A DNA stretch of 7,629 bases from Desulfobacteraceae bacterium (GTDB lineage: Bacteria > Desulfobacterota > Desulfobacteria > Desulfobacterales > Desulfosalsimonadaceae). This document shows positions 1-6,304 of the stretch, in pieces (positions within the stretch are counted from its first letter, which is position 1; each line of letters opens with the position of its first letter). The position numbers were made by a program, and so were the translations under genes. The DNA lies in contig SLGU01000234.1 in NCBI GenBank assembly GCA_007136525.1, positions 1 through 7,629 of the forward strand, read 5' to 3'. The notes beneath the pieces are model-generated. The model was not told where the DNA came from. It searched no databases and worked only from the letters and a program-made list of their open reading frames with translations.

Positions 1-64
1 AAGATTCGAACTTGCGACCTACGGATTCGTAGTCCGGCACTCTATCCAGCTGAGCTACGGGCGC
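1..64 (-). tRNA. tRNA-Arg (anticodon ACG), partial at window edge
   Basis: Read on the minus strand, the acceptor 5' strand GCGCCCG (64-58) is followed by TA, a D-arm starting GCTC, a five-pair anticodon stem (CCGGA/TCCGT, including a non-Watson-Crick end) around the loop CTACGAA, and a T-arm containing GTTCGAATC. The anticodon is ACG, so this is the arginine tRNA that reads CGN codons after A34 is deaminated to inosine. The 3' acceptor strand lies outside the window. A strong promoter lies 17 bases upstream of the mature 5' end. The enzyme that modifies A34 in this tRNA, TadA, is encoded about 1.6 kb away on the other strand. Confidence 0.95.
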
Positions 65-80
65 TTGCAAAACGTCTGCT

Positions 81-109
81 TTTATACGCCAAGCGGTTGG
101 CTGTGTCAA
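81..109 (-). promoter_or_regulatory. Sigma70-type promoter of tRNA-Arg
   Basis: On the minus strand the sequence reads TTGACA (109-104), a 17-nt spacer, then TATAAA (86-81). The -35 box is a perfect match and the -10 box matches five of six positions. Transcription should begin near 74, giving a leader of about 10 nt before the mature tRNA 5' end at 64. The spacer contains the dyad GCCAA-N4-TTGGC (88-101), which could be an operator or chance. Confidence 0.82.
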
Positions 110-322
110 TAATAACTTTCAGCGTCAATTTTGGGATACCTCTCAATATGTCCATGATACGCGAACACCCATATTTTTTTGCAGCTTGACATCCCGGTTT
201 AATCGTGCCATTTTTAAAAGACCTCAGTGCTAAGCTGACTTTTTCAGCATTAAAAGCATACTTCAGTATCATATCACGACAGACCTTATAAAATCCGCCT
301 TTCCCAAAAGAGGTTTTCCCCC
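110..322. other. Divergent intergenic region, tRNA-Arg / SDR gene
   Basis: This spacer separates the minus-strand tRNA-Arg promoter from the plus-strand SDR gene. I see no convincing gene. Weak signals are a TTGACA at 186-191 without a good -10 at the right distance, a TATAAA at 287-292 without a recognisable -35, the small dyad ATACT-TC-AGTAT (258-269), and GCTGA/TCAGC arms (234-248). The Shine-Dalgarno AGAGG of the SDR gene lies at 309-313. The operon promoter is probably here but I cannot place it. Confidence 0.5.
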
Positions 323-1639
323 ATGAATTATTTCATCACAGGCGTCACCGGAACTGTTGTTCCTGTAATTGTTGAAGAATTAATGAGAAAAGATCCGGAC
401 CCGCATTTTTATTTCGCTATCCGTCGCGGCAAGAGCAATATGGACATTTCCGAGAGATTCAAGGCGGTGGTAAGTTCCCTTGATTTGAGCGATACATTGA
501 AGGCGCGGTGCATTCGTCGTTCCAAACCGGTTGAAATCGATGTGGAACAGGAAAACATGGGCATTGATCCGTCCGTTTACCAGGAATTGACTGAAAACGT
601 TGACAAAATCCTTCATGGCGCCGCAGATGTCCGCTTTGACCAGCCTTACGAATCCATCCGGATTTCAAATGTTTTGTTTTCAGAGAAAATGTATGATCTG
701 TTTTGCGCGATTAAAACGCATCGCAGCGCCTCAGGGCAAAGCCCGGCAACGCTTTATTATATTTCCACGGGTTACGCTTACGGCATCTATAAAAAACCGA
801 TACCCGAGGATTACCCGGATTTCAAACCGGGAAAACCGGACAATACCTACGCGCAGACCAAGGCCGAGGCAAAAAAATTCCTCCTGGACAAAATAACAGG
901 ACGTGATGACCGCATTGTTATTTTTGAGCCGACCATTATCGGGGGCTCCGCCCGCACAGGCAGAACACGGGTGTACAACCTTCATTATGTCATCATGATG
1001 CTGGGGTATATGGGCAAATTGCCGTTTTTGACGGAGCCGGACAACCGGCCGGATATCATTCCGGTGGACTGGGTGGCAGCGGTGATTTCTGACATTATGA
1101 CAAAGGGCCAGTTTCATCAGGGCGCCCTGAGGCTTTCCATCGGGGACCGCGGCGCAACGATCCGGTATATGCACGACGTGGGCTATGATTATTACACGGC
1201 CAAAGATCCGGTTCCCGGTCATGTGATTCCGAAAATCCGTTTTGTACCGCGCTGGTTCTTTCTGACCATGATCCGGATCCAGAAGGGTTGGTACCAGGGG
1301 CTTTACCTCGTGACCGGCATGCGTCGCTACAGGAAAATTATTAAGGGTATCAGCCTGCTGGAAGGTTATTTCCCCTATATTACCGGTTACAAGGTCTTTG
1401 AAAATCATAAAAGCACGGCCTTGATCAAAAAGTATACTGATTGCGGTCCTGCACCCTGTCTGCATGAAATCCGGGATGAAGACGGAAAGATCGTAGAGAA
1501 GGGTTATTTCCGAAGAATTCTTGCAGACACCCTGGAAACCGGCTGGGGCGGGATGATCGATTTCGAGCGCTTAAAAAAGCATGAGGCGTTCAGCACTGAA
1601 AAGAACCCCAAAAAAGCCTTCGGCACCCTTAAAAAATAA
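323..1639 (+). CDS. Extended SDR / thioester-reductase-like NAD(P)-binding protein
   Basis: The 438-aa product starts with a Rossmann nucleotide-binding loop (ITGVTGTVV, residues 5-13). It then has ILHGAADVRFDQP (97-109), a strand-turn YYISTGYAYG (145-154), the catalytic pair Tyr176/Lys180 in YAQTK, a substrate-pocket element FEPTIIGG (201-208) and PVDWVAA (247-253). This order fits the NAD-binding_4 (male sterility / fatty acyl-CoA or thioester reductase) branch of extended SDRs, which usually reduce or epimerise carrier- or CoA-bound substrates; the substrate here is unknown. The third glycine of TGxxGxxG is replaced by valine (V13), which is unusual. Residues from about 310 on, rich in Trp, Tyr and basic residues, match no domain I recognise. 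The ATG has AGAGG nine bases upstream. It is the first gene of a probable operon with tadA and purA, 23 nt before tadA. The family call is good; the exact function is open. Confidence 0.8.
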   Translation: MNYFITGVTGTVVPVIVEELMRKDPDPHFYFAIRRGKSNMDISERFKAVVSSLDLSDTLKARCIRRSKPVEIDVEQENMGIDPSVYQELTENVDKILHGAADVRFDQPYESIRISNVLFSEKMYDLFCAIKTHRSASGQSPATLYYISTGYAYGIYKKPIPEDYPDFKPGKPDNTYAQTKAEAKKFLLDKITGRDDRIVIFEPTIIGGSARTGRTRVYNLHYVIMMLGYMGKLPFLTEPDNRPDIIPVDWVAAVISDIMTKGQFHQGALRLSIGDRGATIRYMHDVGYDYYTAKDPVPGHVIPKIRFVPRWFFLTMIRIQKGWYQGLYLVTGMRRYRKIIKGISLLEGYFPYITGYKVFENHKSTALIKKYTDCGPAPCLHEIRDEDGKIVEKGYFRRILADTLETGWGGMIDFERLKKHEAFSTEKNPKKAFGTLKK

Positions 1640-1662
1640 CCAATCATAACGATTTCGACCTT

Positions 1663-2133
1663 TTGTCCGAAATGCACGATACTTACATGAACCGGGCTTT
1701 AGCCATGGCCCGGTTCGCCTATAAAGCCGGTGAAGTGCCGGTGGGCGCCGTCCTGGTGAATGAAGACGGGGCCATCCTTGCCGAAAGTTATAATCAGACG
1801 ATCGGATTGTGCGACCCGTGCGCCCATGCGGAAATCCTTGCCATCCGTCATACTGCAGCTCAATTGGGAAACTATCGCTTGTTAAATACAACCCTGTATG
1901 CTACGGTCGAGCCTTGCGCCATGTGCATGGGAGCTGCCGTCCATGCCAGGGTAAAACAAGTGGTTTTCGGCGTTCATGATCCCAAGTGGGGTGCGGCCGG
2001 ATCATTGTTTGATTTTTCGAAAAAAGGTCTGTTCAACCATCATATTGAAGTTGTAAGCGGTATCTGTGAAGACGCATGCAGAAAGCTGATGGTTGAATTT
2101 TTTCAGGAGAAGCGGTATCAGCCACCGCTTTGA
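1663..2133 (+). CDS. tadA: tRNA-specific adenosine-34 deaminase TadA
   Basis: TadA converts A34 of tRNA-Arg(ACG) to inosine so that one tRNA reads several CGN codons; it is normally essential and acts as a homodimer in the cytoplasm. The protein carries the cytidine/deoxycytidylate deaminase signature: zinc ligand His55 and proton-shuttling Glu57 in CAHAEI, and zinc ligands Cys85 and Cys88 in PCAMCMGA. The N-terminal EVPVGAVLV (24-32) and the FGVHDPKWGAAGS segment (102-114) are typical of TadA rather than free-base or nucleoside deaminases. At 156 aa it has normal family length. The start is uncertain: TTG at 1663 is the longest option, with ATG codons in frame at 1672 and 1687, and none has a clear Shine-Dalgarno site. 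It lies 23 nt after the SDR gene and 34 nt before purA, suggesting cotranscription. Confidence 0.93.
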   Translation: MSEMHDTYMNRALAMARFAYKAGEVPVGAVLVNEDGAILAESYNQTIGLCDPCAHAEILAIRHTAAQLGNYRLLNTTLYATVEPCAMCMGAAVHARVKQVVFGVHDPKWGAAGSLFDFSKKGLFNHHIEVVSGICEDACRKLMVEFFQEKRYQPPL

Positions 2134-2149
2134 TAAAAATGATTTCTGA

Positions 2150-3454
<1,305 letters not shown>

Positions 3455-3462
3455 AATCCAGC

Positions 3463-3498
3463 GGTGTGCTGAAAAATTCAGGCTTTGCACCAGTTTTT
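3463..3498 (+). terminator. Possible intrinsic terminator after purA
   Basis: Nine bases after the purA stop, GGTG (3463-3466) can pair with CACC (3488-3491). Inside it CTGAA (3469-3473) pairs with TTCAG (3477-3481) around an AAA loop. A run of five T (3494-3498) follows. The stem has an asymmetric internal loop, so it is not a strong terminator, but it sits exactly between the operon end and the tRNA-Pro promoter. Confidence 0.35.
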
Positions 3499-3500
3499 GG

Positions 3501-3529
3501 TTGACAATCAAACAAGACTTAAATACAAA
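3501..3529 (+). promoter_or_regulatory. Sigma70-type promoter of tRNA-Pro
   Basis: TTGACA (3501-3506, perfect -35) is followed by a 17-nt spacer and TACAAA (3524-3529, four of six matches to -10). The predicted start near 3536 leaves about seven nucleotides before the mature tRNA 5' end, a layout like that of the tRNA-Arg promoter at the left edge. Confidence 0.7.
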
Positions 3530-3542
3530 ACACATCAACTGT

Positions 3543-3619
3543 CGGGACGTGGCTCAGTCTGGTAGAGCACAGCGTTCGGGACGCTGGGGTCGCAGGTTCA
3601 AATCCTGCCGTCCCGACCA
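3543..3619 (+). tRNA. tRNA-Pro (anticodon CGG), complete with encoded CCA
   Basis: The acceptor stem CGGGACG (3543-3549) pairs with CGTCCCG (3609-3615), followed by discriminator A and a genomically encoded CCA (3617-3619). The D-arm has GGCTCAG and GGTAGAGC. The anticodon stem CAGCG/CGCTG encloses TTCGGGA, giving anticodon CGG with G37, as in E. coli tRNA-Pro(CGG). The T-arm is GCAGG-TTCAAAT-CCTGC. It reads the proline codon CCG. The tRNA is isolated, with its own promoter, and an AT-rich stretch containing TTTTT follows directly. I see no duplicated tRNA 3' end nearby that would mark an integrated element. Confidence 0.97.
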
Positions 3620-3762
3620 AATTTTTAATTAAAACCCGAAAAATCCTTATCCATATTCTCGCGCATTTATTCTTTTTTCCCGCCCGTTTGCCGTATACTG
3701 ATCACTGTCCCGCGTTTACACAATTCAAAATTGTCTTTCGGCCCAATCTTTTTGTTGGGATA

Positions 3763-3786
3763 ATCGAAATCGCTATCGGTATCGCA
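3763..3786. repeat. Four tandem ATCGNN hexamers
   Basis: Four units in perfect register read ATCGAA, ATCGCT, ATCGGT and ATCGCA. The first four bases are invariant and the last two vary. The array ends seven bases before the large hairpin at 3794. It is outside any coding frame I support, so codon periodicity does not explain it. Confidence 0.7.
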
Positions 3787-3793
3787 GCTACGA

Positions 3794-3826
3794 CCCGGAA
3801 GGCAGACTGAAAGTCTGTCTCCTGGG
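3794..3826 (+). repeat. Strong stem-loop, candidate structured RNA
   Basis: Bases 3794-3808 pair with 3812-3826 around a GAA loop. The 15 positions comprise 12 Watson-Crick pairs, two G-T pairs (3797/3823 and 3802/3818) and one A-C mismatch (3799/3821). The core is CAGACT/AGTCTG. No run of T follows immediately (GGGTTTGG does), so it is not a standard intrinsic terminator. It could belong to a small RNA, a regulatory leader or an old repeat element. Confidence 0.6.
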
Positions 3827-3927
3827 GGGTTTGGCATCGAAAGCGAATTTTGAGATGGGTTTTAGTGCTGTATCAGGCGGAACAAGGACTTGATATCCGC
3901 GGCTGAAATAAGGATTTTCTAAAATAT

Positions 3928-3956
3928 TTGACATAAATTATGTTTTTTGTAATAAA
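3928..3956 (+). promoter_or_regulatory. Probable promoter of the 135-aa protein gene
   Basis: A perfect -35 TTGACA (3928-3933) is followed by a 17-nt T-rich spacer and AATAAA (3951-3956, four of six matches). Transcription would start near 3963, only about 16 nt before the ATG at 3979 and just ahead of its Shine-Dalgarno site. An upstream ATG at 3940 lies inside the spacer and so could not be used from this promoter. Confidence 0.5.
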
Positions 3957-3978
3957 CAATGATCAAGGATGCATTCAC

Positions 3979-4386
3979 ATGAAATACAGACAACCCTTCA
4001 AGCGCTGGACAGCCATGTACGAAATCAAAATCGACAAAAATAAAAACCGGTTATACCTTACATTCGGCAACATTGAGGATGAAGCGGAAATGCAGGAAAT
4101 TGTAAGTGAAATCCGAAAGGAAAGCAAAAAACTGAAAAAAGGGTTTACCTGCCTAACCGATCTTCGCAGATATGATCCTGTTGAGGGCATATATGAAAAA
4201 TATATCCGGGAGGTACAGGAGCATCTGCTCGCGGCGGGAATGTCCAAAGTGGCCCGTGTCCGCCGGCCCATGGGCTCGATTGCCCATTTCCAGTTCGACA
4301 ACGTTTCCTATGAAGTGGGGTACCACGCCCCCAATGTGACCACACTGGAAGAAGGGGAAGCAATTCTTGACCAGGAGACCTCCTGA
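3979..4386 (+). CDS. Uncharacterised 135-aa protein, possible SpoIIAA/STAS-like fold
   Basis: I do not recognise this protein with confidence. From about residue 13 it reads as alternating elements: a strand pair (YEIKIDKNKNRLYLTFG, 14-30), an acidic then lysine-rich helix (33-53), a strand ending in an acidic turn (GFTCLTDLRRYDP, 55-67), a helix (72-87) and a basic strand (KVARVRRP, 90-97). This order resembles SpoIIAA/STAS-like single-domain proteins, which act as protein-binding or small-ligand modules, but the resemblance is by eye only. It has no signal peptide or membrane segment, so it is probably cytoplasmic. I chose ATG 3979 because AAGGA (3965-3969) lies nine bases upstream and a promoter fits; ATG 4015 gives a 123-aa form that starts at the folded core, and ATG 3940 lies inside the promoter. 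It stands alone between non-coding regions. Confidence 0.7.
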   Translation: MKYRQPFKRWTAMYEIKIDKNKNRLYLTFGNIEDEAEMQEIVSEIRKESKKLKKGFTCLTDLRRYDPVEGIYEKYIREVQEHLLAAGMSKVARVRRPMGSIAHFQFDNVSYEVGYHAPNVTTLEEGEAILDQETS

Positions 4387-4671
4387 TTTTACTAAATGAA
4401 TGCACCCCGGTTGAAAAAAAAACACTTGATCATCGCCGCATATTTATTTATGTTTTAAAAATATTGTATCTTTAAAAAAACCAATTCTGCTTGCCGTCAG
4501 GAACAGCGTCAGCTTTAAAAAGAGTATAGCCTTGTATTCTTCAACTGCTTATCCTTCCATAAAAATCAGGTGCCCGCATTATTCCGCTGTTTTTTCTTAC
4601 TGTCATCTGCCAACGTGTAAAACCGCTGGTAAACCTGTCGTTTACACGACTTCTTTTAAGGAGAAATCCGA
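4387..4671. other. Intergenic region upstream of the PPIase gene
   Basis: This is AT-rich non-coding DNA. A possible promoter is TTGCCG (4491-4496), a 17-nt spacer and TTTAAA (4514-4519), each box four of six; this would give a leader of roughly 145 nt. The only other feature I support is the inverted repeat at 4614-4648 and the Shine-Dalgarno AAGGAG at 4658-4663. Confidence 0.4.
4614..4648. repeat. Inverted repeat in the leader of the PPIase gene
   Basis: Perfect 8-bp arms CGTGTAAA (4614-4621) and TTTACACG (4641-4648) are separated by 19 nt. The repeat ends nine bases before the Shine-Dalgarno site, a position suited to an operator or a leader hairpin affecting translation. There is no T-run of terminator type. 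The role is inferred. Confidence 0.55.
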
Positions 4672-5691
4672 TTGCATTCAATAACCATTTTTAAATACAT
4701 GCCTGTTAAAACTTTGTCACTGCTTGTTTCAACATTTGTCCTGTTTGTTTCCGCAGCAACAGCTTCAGACGCTTTGCCGCTTCATGAGGCTTCCGGTGCG
4801 TCAAAAACCATCGAAACCCTTGATTATGTGGCCATCGTTAATAACAAGAAGATCCCCATGGAAGAATTTCAATTGAACGTCGACATGGTCAAAAACAGCT
4901 ATCATGAAATGGGTTTCCGATTGGAGGATCAGCAGCTCGATGAGCTGAAGAAAATCATTCTTGAATCCCTCATTGAAAAGGAACTTCTCCTGCAGGAAAG
5001 CGGAACCATGGGTATTGAAATCGACCCGGCGGCTATTGAAACTGAAATTGACACGATCATGGATAATTTTCCCGACGCCGCAGGGTTTGAGCAAAGAATC
5101 ACGGAAATGGGCTATACCCTTGATTTCCTGAGGCGTGAAATCGGCAGCAACATGACCATTGAAGCACTGATCGATCAGGAGTTGGCATCAAAGGTGAATG
5201 TATCCGATGAGGAGGTGGAATCCTTTTACGATTCCAAAATTGAAAGTTTCAGGGTTCCGGAGCAAATAAAAGCCAGGCACATTCTTATCCGGCATGAATC
5301 CGGCGGGAAGGAAAAAATCGAGGAGATCAGGCAGGCGATCAACGATGGCGAAGATTTTGAGGAGCTGGCAAGCATGCATTCCGATTGTCCAAGCGGACAG
5401 AACGGCGGTGATCTTGGCTATTTCAGCAGGGGACAGATGGTTGAGCCCTTTGAAAAAGCCGCCTTTGCGCTTGAGATCGGCGAAGTCAGCGATATTGTTG
5501 AAACCCGGTTTGGTTTTCATATAATAAAGGTTGAAGATCACCAGGCAGAAGAAATCAAAATCCTTGAAGACGTTAAAGACGAAATCAAAGATGAAATCAA
5601 GCGACAAGAGGTTGCAAGCCGGTTGCAACCTTATATAGAGTCCTTAAAACAGAAATACGCTGTTGAAATCATGCTCCCGGAAGCGCAATAG
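4672..5691 (+). CDS. Exported SurA/PpiC-type peptidyl-prolyl cis-trans isomerase
   Basis: The 339-aa product begins with a signal peptide: Lys8 and Lys13, a hydrophobic core at about 15-29, and a likely cut after Ala31 in SAATA-SD. Residues about 50-170 form a helical SurA-N-like chaperone domain, starting [16 protein letters not shown]. Residues about 198-290 form a parvulin PPIase domain with ARHILI (His203), [14 protein letters not shown] (Cys239), [21 protein letters not shown] and the closing FGFHIIKV (His283). A charged helical tail follows. Only one parvulin domain is present, unlike the two in E. coli SurA. Such proteins help periplasmic and outer-membrane proteins fold. The TTG start has AAGGAG eight bases upstream, and no nearby in-frame alternative has a site this good. 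A cold-shock gene follows after 77 nt. Confidence 0.92.
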   Translation: MHSITIFKYMPVKTLSLLVSTFVLFVSAATASDALPLHEASGASKTIETLDYVAIVNNKKIPMEEFQLNVDMVKNSYHEMGFRLEDQQLDELKKIILESLIEKELLLQESGTMGIEIDPAAIETEIDTIMDNFPDAAGFEQRITEMGYTLDFLRREIGSNMTIEALIDQELASKVNVSDEEVESFYDSKIESFRVPEQIKARHILIRHESGGKEKIEEIRQAINDGEDFEELASMHSDCPSGQNGGDLGYFSRGQMVEPFEKAAFALEIGEVSDIVETRFGFHIIKVEDHQAEEIKILEDVKDEIKDEIKRQEVASRLQPYIESLKQKYAVEIMLPEAQ

Positions 5692-5707
5692 GGCACCAGG
5701 GGGTAAC

Positions 5708-5749
5708 ATGGCTGGAAACGTTAAAGCCGCAGTTTGTCGAATGTATTAA
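5708..5749 (+). CDS. Possible 13-codon leader ORF upstream of the cold-shock gene
   Basis: An ATG at 5708 opens 13 codons ([13 protein letters not shown]) ending in TAA at 5747-5749. AGGGGG (5698-5703) lies four bases upstream, a usable though tight ribosome-binding site. The stop lies seven bases before the AGGAGG of the cold-shock gene, so translating it could affect access to that site. An ORF this short can arise by chance. Confidence 0.25.
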   Translation: MAGNVKAAVCRMY

Positions 5750-5768
5750 AAACAAGAGGAGGTCAGTT

Positions 5769-5987
5769 TTGGCAAACGGAACAGTCAAGTGGTTCAATGA
5801 CAAAAAAGGGTATGGTTTTATCCGGCAGGAAGAAGGACGTGAGGTTTTTGTTCATTATTCATCCATCAACCAACCCGGGTTTAAAACGCTTTCTGAGGGC
5901 GAGACCGTATCGTTTGAAATCGAAGAAAGTCAACGCGGGCCGGTAGCAAAAAATGTGAGCAAAGCCCAGGTCGCCGACCTGACATAA
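5769..5987 (+). CDS. Cold-shock domain protein (CspA family)
   Basis: This 72-aa protein is a single cold-shock domain, an OB-fold beta-barrel that binds single-stranded RNA and DNA with little specificity and melts mRNA structure. It shows [15 protein letters not shown] (4-18), containing RNP1 (KGYGFI), and RNP2 as VFVHYSSI (26-33). Later come [17 protein letters not shown] and the closing RGPVAKNV. The length is typical. The start is TTG at 5769, preceded by AGGAGGT (5757-5763), one of the best Shine-Dalgarno sites in the window. It lies 77 nt after the PPIase gene and could be cotranscribed or have its own promoter; a weak TTAAAG-N17-TATTAA occurs at 5721-5749. Cold inducibility cannot be judged from sequence, since many family members are constitutive. 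Confidence 0.95.
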   Translation: MANGTVKWFNDKKGYGFIRQEEGREVFVHYSSINQPGFKTLSEGETVSFEIEESQRGPVAKNVSKAQVADLT

Positions 5988-6105
5988 TCTGGCGGCCAAT
6001 CCTTCTCAATCTGCCTCACACGCATTCGGATAGACGTAACAGATATGCCACTCTAATGACTTTTGAGTCGGCCTCACACTATTTTTACGTCTTTTCGGTT
6101 TTCCA
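5988..6105. other. Intergenic DNA between the cold-shock gene and the MITE-like element
   Basis: I see no gene and no clear terminator. The nine-base word GCCTCACAC occurs at 6013-6021 and 6071-6079, 58 bp apart, which may be chance. Together with the MITE-like element and the fabH leader this makes a gene-free stretch of 317 nt. Confidence 0.45.
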
Positions 6106-6260
6106 TGACGGCTTCGTAAAAAGTCCAATATCTGCGTTGTGAGCAATCTTTGAAGAATCTCACGTACACATAACTACTATCAATTCTTCAAAAATTGCGC
6201 GCGCCTGGATCTTGAACTTTTTTCTTTGCCGTCCCAAAGTGACTTTTTACGAATGCGTCA
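6106..6260. mobile_element. MITE-like non-autonomous element with 20-bp terminal inverted repeats
   Basis: The left end TGACGGCTTCGTAAAAAGTC (6106-6125) and the reverse complement of the right end (6241-6260) agree at 18 of 20 positions, differing only at bases 6 and 7. Inside, bases 6143-6158 and 6183-6198 are inverted repeats with 15 of 16 matches, and CAATATC (6126-6132) nearly mirrors GATCTTG (6208-6214). The whole element could therefore fold into one long imperfect hairpin. The right arm carries about 25 extra bases (6215-6240). There is no coding capacity. No convincing target-site duplication is visible. The length, terminal repeats and absence of a gene fit a MITE or a similar dispersed hairpin repeat. 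Confidence 0.68.
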
Positions 6261-6271
6261 ATCATGATTGA
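6258..6271. promoter_or_regulatory. 14-bp perfect palindrome upstream of fabH, candidate operator
   Basis: TCAATCATGATTGA is perfectly self-complementary. It overlaps the last three bases of the MITE-like element and ends 33 bases before the fabH start codon, where a repressor could act. A regulator cannot be named from this sequence, and a chance origin at the element junction is possible. Confidence 0.4.
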
Positions 6272-6304
6272 AAAACAGAAAATAAAAATAATCAGGAGTA
6301 TTTG

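Larger units (their letters stand above)
3620..3927. other. Non-coding region with hairpins and hexamer repeats
   Basis: No plausible gene lies between tRNA-Pro and the promoter of the next gene. In order the region holds an AT-rich tRNA trailer, a possible isolated -10 box TATACT (3694-3699) without a good -35, a small hairpin ACAATT-CAA-AATTGT (3720-3734), CCCAA/TTGGG arms (3742-3759), four tandem ATCGNN hexamers (3763-3786) and a strong hairpin (3794-3826). The rest, to about 3920, shows nothing I recognise; a 12-codon ATG frame starting at 3855 lacks a good ribosome-binding site. I matched it to no known riboswitch. Confidence 0.55.

Noticed and set aside
42..272. A 76-codon minus-strand frame at the left edge
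   Set aside because: It runs over the tRNA-Arg promoter and into the tRNA itself, so it is not a credible gene.
731..1465. A 244-codon minus-strand frame opposite the SDR gene
   Set aside because: The plus strand carries recognisable SDR motifs across the same bases, and the minus-strand translation shows no family features.
3794..3840. A cyclic-di-GMP (GEMM), SAH or other known riboswitch
   Set aside because: The stem-loop is real, but I could not match the conserved bases of any aptamer I know, and the next start codon is about 150 nt away behind its own promoter.
3543..3939. tRNA-Pro as an integration site for a genomic island
   Set aside because: No integrase gene and no repeat of the tRNA 3' end can be seen downstream in the window.
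4145..4425. Minus-strand frames opposite the 135-aa protein gene
   Set aside because: They have no recognisable motifs, while the plus-strand frame has a promoter and a Shine-Dalgarno site.
5734..5946. A 70-codon plus-strand frame overlapping the cold-shock gene
   Set aside because: It is out of frame with the clearly conserved cold-shock domain and has no ribosome-binding site of similar quality.
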